A stretch of DNA of 64,000 bases. Origin: Halapricum hydrolyticum. Lineage in GTDB: Archaea; Halobacteriota; Halobacteria; Halobacteriales; Haloarculaceae. The notes beneath the pieces were generated by a model, which was given only the letters and a program-made list of their open reading frames with translations, was not told where the DNA came from and made no database searches. The stretch covers positions 1 to 64,000 of the forward strand of contig NZ_JAOPKC010000015.1 of NCBI RefSeq assembly GCF_025517535.1, in the 5' to 3' direction. Made by a program: the position numbers and the translations under genes. Each line of letters opens with the position of its first letter. Position 1 is the first letter of the stretch. Positions 19,461 to 27,621 of this stretch are shown here, piece by piece.

Positions 19461-20516
19461 CTAGTACCAGTCGAGATCGGCGACGAACGACCGTAACATC
19501 GACCGCGTGACGTGGGGCATACAGACCACGCGAAGCTCGTCGGCACCGGTCCTGGCGACGCGCCAGCCCCGATCGCGGAGTTTCTCGACCAGCGGCTGTG
19601 AGACGTCCGCGGCGACCAGCGGCAGCTCCGGTTCGACGACGTCGTAGCCTCGCTCGGCCAGTTCGTCCGCGAGCCACCGGGCGTTGTCCATCGAACGGCG
19701 GTACTGCTCGCGATACCCCTCGGGCCACAGCGCCTCCATGGCTGCGACGGCGCTGGCGACGCCCGCTCCCGAGCGCGTGCCGGTCAGCGTGACCTGCTTG
19801 GTCGATTCGAGATAGGGCGTGTCGATTGCCAGTTCGTCCAGCAGCTCCGGCGACCGCGCGAGGAGTCCGCCCGCGGGCACCGCGGCCTGACCGACCTTGT
19901 GCGGGTCGATCGTCATCGTGTCGACGTCGGCGTGGCCGAAGTGCCACCGGTGGTCACTGAAGGGGAGATAGAACCCACCCCAGGCGGCATCAACGTGAAA
20001 GAGCGCGTCGGCGTCGTGGGCCAGCTCTGCCAGGCCCGGGATCGGATCGACGTACCCGTACTCGGTCGATCCCGCGACGCCGACCACGAGCACGGTATCG
20101 GCATCGATCAACTCGGCCATCGCGTCGGTATCCGCGCGGTGGTCGCGTGCCGGCGCGGTTCGGAGTTCGACTCCCAGAAGATCGGCTGCCTTCCAGAAGC
20201 TGAAGTGGGCGTGGGTCGGGACGACGACGTTCGGGTCGTCGGTGTCGGCGCGGTTGCGCGCGATCCGCACGGCCTGAATGTTCGCCTCGGTCCCGCCGCT
20301 CGTGACGTAGCCAGCTGGTTCGGGCAAGCCGGTCACCGTCCCGAGCAACTCGACCGCGTCACGTTCTAGATCGGCAACCGTCTGGTAGGTCTCCGGGTCG
20401 CCCGGATTGGTCGCGAGAAAGCGTTCCGCTGCCTGTCGGGCCGCCGGATGTGGTTCGGTGCACATCGAGGACAGCACCCGATCGAAATCCTGCGGCGCCG
20501 ACTCGAGCCGCTGCAT
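19461..20516 (-). CDS. mfnA: PLP-dependent L-tyrosine/L-aspartate decarboxylase
   Basis: 351 residues, group II decarboxylase fold. Recognisable are TSGGTEANIQAVRIARNRA (cofactor phosphate contacts), THAHFSFWKAADLLGV, FHVDAAWGGFYLP (the Asp that contacts the PLP ring nitrogen) and TIDPHKVGQAAVPAGGLL, with the Schiff-base lysine in DPHK. Length fits archaeal MfnA. In haloarchaea, which lack methanofuran, the family is usually assigned to beta-alanine formation from aspartate for coenzyme A. Tyrosine versus aspartate preference cannot be decided from sequence. The gene is monocistronic; upstream lies a repeat-bearing gap. Confidence 0.88.
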   Translation of the reverse strand: MQRLESAPQDFDRVLSSMCTEPHPAARQAAERFLATNPGDPETYQTVADLERDAVELLGTVTGLPEPAGYVTSGGTEANIQAVRIARNRADTDDPNVVVPTHAHFSFWKAADLLGVELRTAPARDHRADTDAMAELIDADTVLVVGVAGSTEYGYVDPIPGLAELAHDADALFHVDAAWGGFYLPFSDHRWHFGHADVDTMTIDPHKVGQAAVPAGGLLARSPELLDELAIDTPYLESTKQVTLTGTRSGAGVASAVAAMEALWPEGYREQYRRSMDNARWLADELAERGYDVVEPELPLVAADVSQPLVEKLRDRGWRVARTGADELRVVCMPHVTRSMLRSFVADLDWY

Positions 20517-20601
20517 GCTGACGTCCTATTTGTCTTTCTTCCGTATAGGAGTTGCGCTATCGGTCGATTTCGGCCGATAAACCGTTGAGGATTCCGAACT
20601 G

Positions 20602-20673
20602 GGGTCGCGTCCACTTGATCCGGGCGAGCAGTACGTCGATTCGATCCAGGCACGGGTCGCGTCCACTTGATCC
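20602..20673. repeat. Two 20-bp perfect direct repeats 52 bp apart
   Basis: GGGTCGCGTCCACTTGATCC occurs at 20602-20621 and again at 20654-20673, in the gap between mfnA and the PhzF gene. Only two copies are present and the 32-base spacer is not repeated, so this is not a CRISPR array. It may be a duplicated regulator site or the product of a small duplication. Confidence 0.85.
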
Positions 20674-20724
20674 TGATCAGTACACGCCCACGCAATCACG
20701 ACCGGCGCCACGTTCGCTGGACTC

Positions 20725-21615
20725 TCACACCTCGATGATCTCGTCCTCGTCGCTCTCGGGGACGACGATCGTCCCCTCGAGCGTCGTGACGGCTCGTCCG
20801 CCGACCTTGACCTCGGCTCCGATGCTGACCGAGACGGTCCCGGGCCGGTTCAGGAAGTGCCCCTGCTCGAAGGTCATCGCGGCGGTCTCGTCCAGCGCGC
20901 CCAGCCGGTCGAGGTAGGCTCCGACTGCGCCGCTCGCCGTTCCCGTGACCGGGTCTTCCTCGACGCCCGCGCTGGGAGCGAACATCCGCCCGTGCAGCGT
21001 CGACTCGCCTTCGAGGGTATCGAAGGTGAACGCATAGATCCCGGTCACGTCGTGCGCTTCGGACAGCAACTCGATAGCTCGCATGTCGGGTTCCATCCCC
21101 GAGAGATCCGAGAAGTACTCGACCGGCACCGCGAGGAAAGGCAGTCCGGTCGAGGTCCGCGCGATCGGGAGCCCCACGGCTCTGATCGACTCGGCGTCGG
21201 TGCCCAGCGCGTCGGCCACCCGCTTGGTATCGACGTCGAGTTCGGTCACAGTCGGGTCGTTCTGGGTCATCCAGACGATCCCGTCCTCGCCGATCGAAAC
21301 GTCGAGCACCCCGGCCTCGGTCTCGACGGTGTGTTCGCCGGCCTCGATCACGCCCCGCTCGGACAGCAGCGCGTGGCTCGCGATCGTCGCGTGCCCGCAG
21401 AGATCGACCTCCGTCTCGGGAGTGAAATACCGGAGCTGTCGGTCGGCGACGTCGCTCTCGCGGACGAACGCGGTCTCGCTCGCGCCGAGTTCGTTCGCCA
21501 GCGCCCCCATCTGGTCAGCGTCGAGGTCGTCGGCCTCAGGGACGACGCCAGCGGGATTGCCGTCGGTCGGTGTGTCGGTGAACGCGTCGACGAGATAAGC
21601 GTCGCGAGTGTCCAT
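20725..21615 (-). CDS. PhzF-family isomerase/epimerase
   Basis: 296 residues with the two-lobed PhzF/DapF-like fold. Seen: YLVDAFTDTPTDGNPAGVV at the N-terminus, the catalytic glutamate in ELGASETAFV, RYFTPETEVDLCGHATIASH, and in the second lobe EEDPVTGTASGAVGAYL. Family members isomerise small metabolites such as phenazine precursors; the natural substrate in archaea is unknown. The gene is divergent from the phosphoribosyltransferase gene. Confidence 0.88.
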   Translation of the reverse strand: MDTRDAYLVDAFTDTPTDGNPAGVVPEADDLDADQMGALANELGASETAFVRESDVADRQLRYFTPETEVDLCGHATIASHALLSERGVIEAGEHTVETEAGVLDVSIGEDGIVWMTQNDPTVTELDVDTKRVADALGTDAESIRAVGLPIARTSTGLPFLAVPVEYFSDLSGMEPDMRAIELLSEAHDVTGIYAFTFDTLEGESTLHGRMFAPSAGVEEDPVTGTASGAVGAYLDRLGALDETAAMTFEQGHFLNRPGTVSVSIGAEVKVGGRAVTTLEGTIVVPESDEDEIIEV

Positions 21616-21717
21616 GGCTGTCGGTGCGTGGGCCGGCAGGTTAACGGTTTGGCGTTCTGGCCCGAACCCGCCGGGTTAATAGCCGGTCGGTCCAATCGTT
21701 CGGACGGTGAACACCGG

Positions 21718-22428
21718 ATGAGCGATCTGCCGGAGGAGTTCCCCTGCACGATCACGAACTGGGAGTACATCTACGGCCTCACGCGCGAGGTCAGCGACGA
21801 AGTCAAGGCCGACGACTTCGAGCCGGACGTCGTCGTCGCGCTGGCTCGCGGCGGCTGGTTCGCCGGTCGCACGCTCTGTGATTTCCTCGGTCTCGACGAC
21901 CTGACGAGCCTGAAGATCGAACACTACGTCGGTGCCGCCGCAAAAGGCGACGAGCCCGAGGTGCGCTACCCGATGCCGGAAGGCTCCGTCGAGGGCAAGG
22001 ACGTCCTGATCGTCGACGACATCGCCGACACCGGCCAGTCGATGGCCCACGCCGCCGAGTACGTCCGCGAGCGCGACCCCGGCGCGGTACGGACGGCGAC
22101 TCTGCAGCTGCTCGGCACCAGCGATTTCGAACCGGACTTCGTCGGCGAACGCCTCGAACAGTGGGCCTGGATCGTCTACCCCTGGAACTTCATCGAGGAC
22201 ATGGTGGATCTCATCTCGGGCGTGATGGAGAAGTCGGATGCCGAGGCCTTCGACCGGGACGACATCCGCACGGCTTTGCGGGAGTATCACGGGATCGAAC
22301 GCATCGAGATGGAGATCGCCCAGCCCGACCGACTCGGTGAGGTTCTCAAAGAGATGGACCGACGCGACGTGATCGAGCCTGTCGACGCATCCGCCGACGA
22401 GGACACGACCGAGTGGCGACTCGTTTGA
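21718..22428 (+). CDS. Phosphoribosyltransferase (purine/xanthine type I PRTase)
   Basis: 236 residues from ATG 21718. The PRPP-binding loop is VLIVDDIADTGQSMAHA and a second PRTase signature is VVVALARGGWFAGRTLCDFLG. A C-terminal extension of about 80 residues with charged helices (DDIRTALREYHGIERIEME, VLKEMDRRDVIEP) is typical of the haloarchaeal gpt/HGPRT-like group. Base specificity is not resolvable, though purine salvage is likely. A TTAATAG box lies about 43 bases upstream. Confidence 0.85.
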   Translation: MSDLPEEFPCTITNWEYIYGLTREVSDEVKADDFEPDVVVALARGGWFAGRTLCDFLGLDDLTSLKIEHYVGAAAKGDEPEVRYPMPEGSVEGKDVLIVDDIADTGQSMAHAAEYVRERDPGAVRTATLQLLGTSDFEPDFVGERLEQWAWIVYPWNFIEDMVDLISGVMEKSDAEAFDRDDIRTALREYHGIERIEMEIAQPDRLGEVLKEMDRRDVIEPVDASADEDTTEWRLV

Positions 22429-22479
22429 ACGCAGCAGGTCGCCCCGTCCCCTCGTCGAGCCGGCCGAAAGAAACTATCG

Positions 22480-23031
22480 CTACTCTGAGTCCCGACGCAT
22501 CGCGATTTCGAACCAGGGGCAGAGCCGGAGCTGGCGGTACTGCTCGGGGTTTTCCTGTAGGCGCTCGTAGGGCACCCACAGCAGGCCGGCGACCTCTTCG
22601 GGGTCGGGATCCAGGGTCGTGTCGGTCAGGGTCGCCTGCAGCACCGTACAGACCTCGTGTTCGACGCCCGCGTTCTCGAAGTACCGCTTGTACTCGAACC
22701 GATCCGTGACCCGCAGGTTCTCGTACTGGTCCGGCGTGACCCCGAGTTCTTCCTCCAGACGGATCTCCGTCGCCTCCTCCTGGGTCTGTCCCTCCCGGGG
22801 GTGGGAGGCGACCGTCCCGTCCCAGAACGTGTTCCACAGCCGCTTTTCGGGGGCGCGCTGGGCCAGCAGGACGTTCCCGTCCCCATCGAACAACAGCGCA
22901 GTGAAGGCGCGGTGGCGGATCCCGTCGCCGGTGTGGGCGTCCAGCCGGTTGACCAGGCCTTGCTCGTTGTCGTCAGCGTCGACCGCGATGACGTCCTGCT
23001 CTGCGTTCTTGTGGGTCTCGTCGGCACTCAT
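22480..23031 (-). CDS. idi: Isopentenyl-diphosphate delta-isomerase, type I
   Basis: 183 residues of Nudix fold. Key residues visible are VNRLDAHTGDGIRHRAFT, the metal-binding and catalytic block RLWNTFWDGTVASHPREGQT, and ATEIRLEEELGVTPDQYENL; the catalytic Cys of type I enzymes corresponds to the N/C region around WNTFWDG and needs alignment to place. The enzyme interconverts IPP and DMAPP, feeding archaeal lipid and carotenoid synthesis. It is convergent with the PRTase gene and 50 bases away. Confidence 0.85.
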   Translation of the reverse strand: MSADETHKNAEQDVIAVDADDNEQGLVNRLDAHTGDGIRHRAFTALLFDGDGNVLLAQRAPEKRLWNTFWDGTVASHPREGQTQEEATEIRLEEELGVTPDQYENLRVTDRFEYKRYFENAGVEHEVCTVLQATLTDTTLDPDPEEVAGLLWVPYERLQENPEQYRQLRLCPWFEIAMRRDSE

Positions 23032-23223
23032 TGGTCGTCACGTGGGTTGGCTGGTTCATACTCTCTTCGACTCGCCCCACTGGCTGTCACAGAGTGACCG
23101 CTGTAGCGATTTACCGGTACGACCACACCAGTCGTGCGGTCGATACGGAGGGGACTGACACCGGTCGCTATCAGCGCTCGTCGCTCGCAGGATACTTCAA
23201 CGCCGCCCGTCTACGTCGATCCG

Positions 23224-24234
23224 ATGGACGGGCCGCTGTGGACCGAGACGCACGCGCCGGCGATCGACGACCTGCCCCAGCAGACGGTGCGAGAGCGACT
23301 GGGACGCGCTCGCGAGGAGCCGATGAACCTCTTCGTCCACGGACCGAAGGGGGCCGGCAAGACCGCCGCCGTCAGAGCGCTCGCAGCCGAGGTACACGAG
23401 GGGGCCGAGAACGACTTCATCGAACTCAACGTCGCTGACTTCTTCGATCGCTCGAAGACGGAGATCAAAAACGACCCCCGCTTTCGGTCGTTTCTCTCCG
23501 GCAAGAGCAACCTTCCCAAGCGGGAGATGATAAACTACGTGCTCAAAGAGTCCGCCAGTTACACGCCCGTCGGCGGGAGCTACAAGACGATCCTGCTGGA
23601 CAACGCCGAGTCGATGCGCGAGGACTTCCAGCAGGCGCTCCGTCGGGTCATGGAGCAGTACTACGAGGCGACGCAGTTCGTCATCGCGACGCGCCAGCCG
23701 AGCACCCTGATCGCGCCGATCCGCTCGCGCTGTTTCCCCATTCCCGTGCGCGCGCCGACCCACGAGGAACTCGTCTCCGTCCTCGAACGGATCGTCGACG
23801 CGGAGGGCGTCGCCTACGACGAGGAGGGGCTGGAATACGTCGCTGGCTACGCGAACGGCGACATCCGAACGGCCGTGCTGAGCGCACAGACGACCGCCGA
23901 AGCCGAAGGCGAGATAACGATGAACACGGCGTACGAGGTCCTGGGCGACATCGAGGCCGACGACGAGGTCGAGGCGATGCTCGCCGCCGCCGAGGAGGGA
24001 CGCTTCGACGACGCCCGCTCGACGCTCGACGACCTGCTCGTCGACGAGGGGTACAGCGGCGCCGAGTTGATGGAGGCGATTCTCCGGACTGCGCAATCGC
24101 GCTACACCGGCCGACGACTCGCCCGGGTCCACCGGCTCGCCGGCGAGATCGACTTCGATCTGGTCGAGGGGACCGACGAACGCCTGCACCTCTCGCATTT
24201 CCTGGCGTCGCTGCCGGCGGAAACGCGAGCCTGA
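23224..24234 (+). CDS. Replication factor C small-subunit-like AAA+ clamp loader
   Basis: 336 residues from ATG 23224 (MDGPLWTETHAPAIDDLPQQ). Walker A is FVHGPKGAGKTAAV and Walker B is KTILLDNAES, where the usual DEAD-type box is degenerate (DNAE). The arginine-finger region is IAPIRSRCFPIPV in place of the canonical SRC motif context, and the C-terminal collar domain follows. In haloarchaea this matches the second small RFC paralogue (often named RfcC), which assembles with RfcA and RfcB to load PCNA. The degenerate Walker B suggests a structural more than catalytic role, which is inference. Confidence 0.85.
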   Translation: MDGPLWTETHAPAIDDLPQQTVRERLGRAREEPMNLFVHGPKGAGKTAAVRALAAEVHEGAENDFIELNVADFFDRSKTEIKNDPRFRSFLSGKSNLPKREMINYVLKESASYTPVGGSYKTILLDNAESMREDFQQALRRVMEQYYEATQFVIATRQPSTLIAPIRSRCFPIPVRAPTHEELVSVLERIVDAEGVAYDEEGLEYVAGYANGDIRTAVLSAQTTAEAEGEITMNTAYEVLGDIEADDEVEAMLAAAEEGRFDDARSTLDDLLVDEGYSGAELMEAILRTAQSRYTGRRLARVHRLAGEIDFDLVEGTDERLHLSHFLASLPAETRA

Positions 24235-24243
24235 CTCGGAACG

Positions 24244-24834
24244 CTACTCGTTGACGATAGCCGTCTCGAAGCCGTCACCGTCGACGGCGACGCCCGCCGC
24301 ACAGACGGCGTGCTCGAAGTCCAGGTCGTAGGCCTCGCGGGCGGCCTCGGCGGCGTCGCCCGCCTCGAAGGCGAACGCTTCGGGACTGTCTTTCTCGTAG
24401 GTCGCAACCAGCGTCGGCTCAGTGACGTCCTCGACGAGCAGGGCGTCCCGGCGGACTGTTCCGATCACGGCGTCCTCGGCCGTGGGGTCGTCGTCCAGCC
24501 CGACGATACCGGCGATCCGCGGGGTGTCGTAGTCGTCTTTCTCGAAATCGAGCGCCAGCAGCGGTTCGGCCAGCGCGTCCCGGGCGGGATAGCCAAGTTG
24601 CAGTTTCTCGGCGATGGGGTCGACGTGGCTGCCGTTGCCGACGACCGCTCCCCGGTCGGTCACGCGAAGCCCGTTGTAGGAGATGTAGGGGTTGTCCGAC
24701 GGCGGTGCGTCCGGCGTGGGTTCGATCGTAATCGTGCCGTCGCGGTCGACGGCCTGGCGATTTGGAAACGAGCGCGAGGAGACGCGATAGGCGCCGACCT
24801 CGGGCCCGACGATCACGAATCGTCCGACGTACAT
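24244..24834 (-). CDS. purO: Archaeal IMP cyclohydrolase
   Basis: 196 residues from ATG 24834 (MYVGRFVIVGPEVGAYRVSS), the length and opening of the archaeal PurO family, which replaces bacterial PurH in the last step of purine synthesis (FAICAR to IMP). Further family blocks are YISYNGLRVT, NGSHVDPIAEKLQLG and DDYDTPRIAGIV. A longer start nine codons upstream is possible. The gene converges on the RFC gene. Confidence 0.88.
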   Translation of the reverse strand: MYVGRFVIVGPEVGAYRVSSRSFPNRQAVDRDGTITIEPTPDAPPSDNPYISYNGLRVTDRGAVVGNGSHVDPIAEKLQLGYPARDALAEPLLALDFEKDDYDTPRIAGIVGLDDDPTAEDAVIGTVRRDALLVEDVTEPTLVATYEKDSPEAFAFEAGDAAEAAREAYDLDFEHAVCAAGVAVDGDGFETAIVNE

Positions 24835-24958
24835 GTCTACCCGTGCTCGCGCCGCTGACATGGTCGTATCGGTCCCGAGATGTCGTGGTATAGACTGTCA
24901 CACCTCGGTAGCGGCGCCTGGCGAAGCGGACAATCCCAAAAGCACCCTGTCAAAACGG

Positions 24959-25294
24959 TCAGCACATGCTACGAACGATCTCGATGACGTCCTCGCCGCG
25001 CTCGGTCGGTCGGTAGGTCACGTAGTTGCCCTCCCGATCCGCCTCGACGAGGCTCGCCTCCTTGAGTTTCTTGAGGTGATAGGAGAGCTTCGAGTACTCG
25101 ATGTCGAACAGCTCGACCATGTCACAGACACAGAGTTCCGACTCGCCGAGCAGCCGCATAATCGTCAGACGTCGGTCGTCAGAGAGCGCCTGGAAGATGT
25201 CGCGGGCGCTCTCGACGTTGCACGTCGAGGCCATCGACTCCAGATCCGACATCGTCTCGGGCGAAATCCGGTAGTCGTTCGATTGGGAGGACAT
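24959..25294 (-). CDS. arsR: ArsR-family metalloregulatory repressor (first copy)
   Basis: 111 residues from ATG 25294. The winged-helix core is ARDIFQALSDDRRLTIMRLL, followed by the metal-binding ELCVCDM with Cys55 and Cys57 on helix alpha-3. This is the As(III)/Sb(III) site known from ArsR of plasmid R773; a further Cys is C-terminal (RSMC). The recognition helix is SKLSYHLKKLKEASLV. It ends the permease-thioredoxin-arsR cluster. An inverted repeat upstream is a candidate operator. Family knowledge says metal binding releases the repressor from DNA. Confidence 0.9.
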   Translation of the reverse strand: MSSQSNDYRISPETMSDLESMASTCNVESARDIFQALSDDRRLTIMRLLGESELCVCDMVELFDIEYSKLSYHLKKLKEASLVEADREGNYVTYRPTERGEDVIEIVRSMC

Positions 25295-25319
25295 GGGTTG
25301 TTGTGTGGTGATAGGACGT

Positions 25320-25337
25320 ACACACAAATCAGTGTGT
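25320..25337. promoter_or_regulatory. Inverted repeat upstream of arsR, candidate operator
   Basis: ACACAC-AAATCA-GTGTGT: perfect 6-base arms around 6 bases, 26-43 bases before the arsR ATG, where the TATA/BRE region of a leaderless promoter would be. An ArsR dimer bound here would block TBP/TFB. The assignment rests on position and symmetry only. Confidence 0.45.
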
Positions 25338-25370
25338 GCATCCGAACGGTCGCGGCGACCGAGAAAAGCC

Positions 25371-25616
25371 CTAGGCAGTCTGGAACAGGTCGACGAGCTG
25401 ATCGACGTCGGGGATTTCACCCTCGACTGCGATATCGCCGTCGACGGCGACCGCGGGCGTGTGCATCACGCCGCGGTCGATGATCTCCATCTGGGCTTCG
25501 ACCTTCTCGACGGTCGCGTCGTTGGCGCTGCCGTCGAGTTGCTCGAGTGCTTTGTTGACGTTCTGTGCGGTCTTCTTGCACCTGGCGCAGCCAGGTCCGA
25601 TGACTTCGATTTTCAT
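25371..25616 (-). CDS. Small thioredoxin-like redox protein (CxxC)
   Basis: 81 residues, MKIEVIGPGCARCKKTAQNV, with the redox pair Cys10-x-x-Cys13 at the N-terminus of helix 1, and a cis-Pro-like loop MHTPAVAVDGDIAV. This is the redox-active disulfide protein family that commonly accompanies DUF318/ArsP-type permeases. It lies 36 bases after the permease stop and 76 bases before arsR. It may deliver or reduce a thiol-bound metalloid; that role is inference. Confidence 0.85.
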   Translation of the reverse strand: MKIEVIGPGCARCKKTAQNVNKALEQLDGSANDATVEKVEAQMEIIDRGVMHTPAVAVDGDIAVEGEIPDVDQLVDLFQTA

Positions 25617-25652
25617 GGGTTGTGTTATCTGAGTTGGTTGTGAATCGATACG

Positions 25653-26816
25653 TCAGACTATCAGCAGCCCCCAGATCAGGCCCGCGCCGGTCGCGGCGGC
25701 CGCAACGAGGCTGATGTACAGGGCCGTCCGCTTGGTGCCGATGGTCTTCCAGATGACCAGCATGTTCGGCAGTGACAGCGACGGGCCGGCCAGTAGCAGT
25801 GCCAGCGCCGGACCGTCGGCCATCAGGCCGTTGGTGTAACCGAACAGCGACCCGATGATGGGCACTTCCAGCAACGTCGGCATGTACAGCACCGCGCCGA
25901 TGACCGACGCCAGACCCGACGACAGTAGCGTCGTCTCACCGAAGATCCCCTGGGTCAACAGCCCGGGTGCGACCTGGTGAGCTTTGAAGGTCTCGCCGGC
26001 CTCGGTCGTGACCGTCTCCAGCGGGCCCATCCCCTGGGCCATAGCGGCGATCGCGCCGATGATGCCGATGACGAACGTCCCGGCGATGAGCAGCGGGAAG
26101 ATCGTCTTCGTGAAGAACCACGTCTCCTGGAGCCACTCCTCGATCACGTCGCGGTCGAACTGCGCGTACAGCAGGTACCCCAGCAGCGCGAACCACGGCG
26201 CGAGCAGCGGTGCCTTGACCGCCCAGGTGAGCAGACCGGTCGCCGCGATCAGCAGGATCGCGACCTGACTCCCGAAGAAGCCGCCGGTCACCCACAGGGG
26301 GCGGTCACGTTCGGCGACGTACCCGCCGTCGGTGGCGACGGTCTGACCCTCGGGCGACTCGCTGTCGTCGCTGCTGCCGAAGACCAGCGCCATCGTCAGA
26401 CCGATCCCGGCGGCCATCGCGACCGCGAAGAACGCTCGCGCGCCGCCGAGCGGCAGCCCGAGCACGCGGGCGGTAAACACGATCGCCAGGACGTTGATCG
26501 CCGGCCCCGAGAACAGGAAGGCCGTCGCAGGGCCGATCCCCGCGCCCTTCTTGTAGAGGCCGGCGAACATCGGCAGGATCGTGCAGCTGCACACCGCCAG
26601 CGCGATCCCCGACACCGACGCCAGCGAGTACGCCTGGAGCTTGGGTGCGTCGCTGCTGAGATACTTCTTGATGAACCGGTCCGACAACACCGCGGAGATT
26701 CCCCCCGCGATGAAAAACGCCGGCACCAGGCACGTGATGACGTGCAGCGTCAGATACGACAGCGTCTCGTCGATTCCGGCCCGTATCACCGGAACGAAAA
26801 CGTCAACTGGACTCAC
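25653..26816 (-). CDS. ArsP/DUF318-type permease, putative (organo)arsenical or metal exporter
   Basis: 387 residues, about 10-11 membrane helices. The family hallmark is LAVCSCTILPMFAGLYKKGAG, with Cys76 and Cys78 in a helix, plus the repeated FLFSGPAINVLAIVF and LLLAGPSLSLPNMLVIW half-motifs. A hydrophilic central loop (residues about 145-175) divides two halves. Members of this family export trivalent organoarsenicals or other soft metals in bacteria. Coupling with an adjacent thioredoxin-like protein and an ArsR repressor supports a metalloid role here. The exact substrate is unknown. Confidence 0.85.
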   Translation of the reverse strand: MSPVDVFVPVIRAGIDETLSYLTLHVITCLVPAFFIAGGISAVLSDRFIKKYLSSDAPKLQAYSLASVSGIALAVCSCTILPMFAGLYKKGAGIGPATAFLFSGPAINVLAIVFTARVLGLPLGGARAFFAVAMAAGIGLTMALVFGSSDDSESPEGQTVATDGGYVAERDRPLWVTGGFFGSQVAILLIAATGLLTWAVKAPLLAPWFALLGYLLYAQFDRDVIEEWLQETWFFTKTIFPLLIAGTFVIGIIGAIAAMAQGMGPLETVTTEAGETFKAHQVAPGLLTQGIFGETTLLSSGLASVIGAVLYMPTLLEVPIIGSLFGYTNGLMADGPALALLLAGPSLSLPNMLVIWKTIGTKRTALYISLVAAAATGAGLIWGLLIV

Positions 26817-26870
26817 TGTCCGACCACCATTTCAAATCAATCTAAAACGTAGACCCACATATAGTTGCCG

Positions 26871-26890
26871 GTTTCAAAAACTATTGAAAC
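26871..26890. promoter_or_regulatory. Perfect inverted repeat at the permease promoter, candidate repressor site
   Basis: GTTTCAA-AAACTA-TTGAAAC has 7-base perfect arms and a 6-base centre. It lies just upstream of a minus-strand TATA-like CTATATG (near 26858-26864), about 55 bases before the permease ATG. The site is where an ArsR-type dimer could cover the BRE. Only symmetry and location support it. Confidence 0.5.
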
Positions 26891-26914
26891 AGTATTAACC
26901 GTGTAGAATGCGGC

Positions 26915-26985
26915 GCCAGCTACCCATCGTGAAGCGGTGGGCTTGTCGGTGGCCTGTGTTCCGATCAGGCAATATCGGGGGTCTC
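26915..26985 (-). mobile_element. Solitary right-end remnant of a tnpB-only IS element
   Basis: On the plus strand CCAGCTACC is followed about 15 bases later by GGCTTGTCGGTGG (26940-26952) and then a GTTCCGATCAGG-like segment. The same order is found in the reverse complement of the right end of the element at 36308-37800: CAGCTACC, GGCTTGTCGGTGG (identical 13 bases), then GTTCTGCCGACACAGG. No tnpB coding sequence is left beside it. The rest of this gap (26986-27041) shows nothing recognisable. Confidence 0.55.
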
Positions 26986-27041
26986 GTCCACGAGCCGGTC
27001 CAACAGCGAGAGCAGAAGCTGACGACGGCGGATCACGACGA

Positions 27042-27542
27042 TCACACGCGATCGGCGACCGCCTGGACGGTCTCGTAGTCCGTCTGTGAGTAGGCGATGA
27101 GCCGGACGTCCGACAGCGTCTCCGGTTCGTAGCGGTCGATCTCCTCACAGACCAGCTGTGCGCCGTACTCGAGGTCGAACGCGGCGGAACCGGTCCCGAG
27201 GACCGGCATCACCAGCGACTCACACCCCAGTTCGTCGGCCTTCGCAAGCGAGTTGCGCGTCGCGTCGCGGATACTCTCTTCGGTCGCGCGGCCGTCCCCG
27301 TAGTGAGGCATCGCCGCCGCGTGAATCACGTACTCGGCGTCGAGGTCGTAGGCGTCGGTGACAGCGACCGCACCGAGGTCGACCGGCCCGTTCTCCATGG
27401 CTTCCTCGTTGATCGGTCCGTTCGCGCCACGTCGAAGCGCTCCGGCGACGCCGCTGCCCATCCGGAGGCTCGTCCCGGCGGCGTTGACCAGCGCGTCCGC
27501 GCTCTCGGCGGCGATGTCGCCCTGGATTACTGTGAAATCCAT
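27042..27542 (-). CDS. Macro-domain protein (ADP-ribose/O-acetyl-ADP-ribose binding or hydrolysis)
   Basis: 166 residues, a single macro domain. It opens MDFTVIQGDIAAESADALVNAAG, where the Asp after GD and the NAA/N motif line the ADP-ribose pocket. RMGSGVAGALRRGA and VMPVLGTGSAAF form the glycine-rich phosphate loops. The fold hydrolyses ADP-ribose derivatives; cellular targets in haloarchaea are unknown. A minus-strand TTTTTATGC box about 26 bases upstream fits a leaderless start at 27542. Confidence 0.9.
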   Translation of the reverse strand: MDFTVIQGDIAAESADALVNAAGTSLRMGSGVAGALRRGANGPINEEAMENGPVDLGAVAVTDAYDLDAEYVIHAAAMPHYGDGRATEESIRDATRNSLAKADELGCESLVMPVLGTGSAAFDLEYGAQLVCEEIDRYEPETLSDVRLIAYSQTDYETVQAVADRV

Positions 27543-27555
27543 GTGAACATATAAC
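27541..27555 (-). promoter_or_regulatory. 15-bp element at the macro-domain start, shared with the USP gene
   Basis: Minus strand GTTATATGTTCACAT overlaps the first bases of the ATG at 27542. The double-USP gene carries GTTGTATGTTCACAT at 28510-28524, directly before its ATG (28507-28509); 14 of 15 bases match. Position at or beside two start codons suggests a common regulator or a shared translation-start context. Confidence 0.45.
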
Positions 27556-27621
27556 GATCCGAAGCATAAAAACCTCTACCAGAAGGCCTGGGAGAGAAGG
27601 AGACCCACGATCCCGCTGCCC

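Noticed and set aside
20602..20673. Possible minimal CRISPR
   Set aside because: Only two repeats, no dyad symmetry of the CRISPR type, no spacer pattern and no cas genes in the window.
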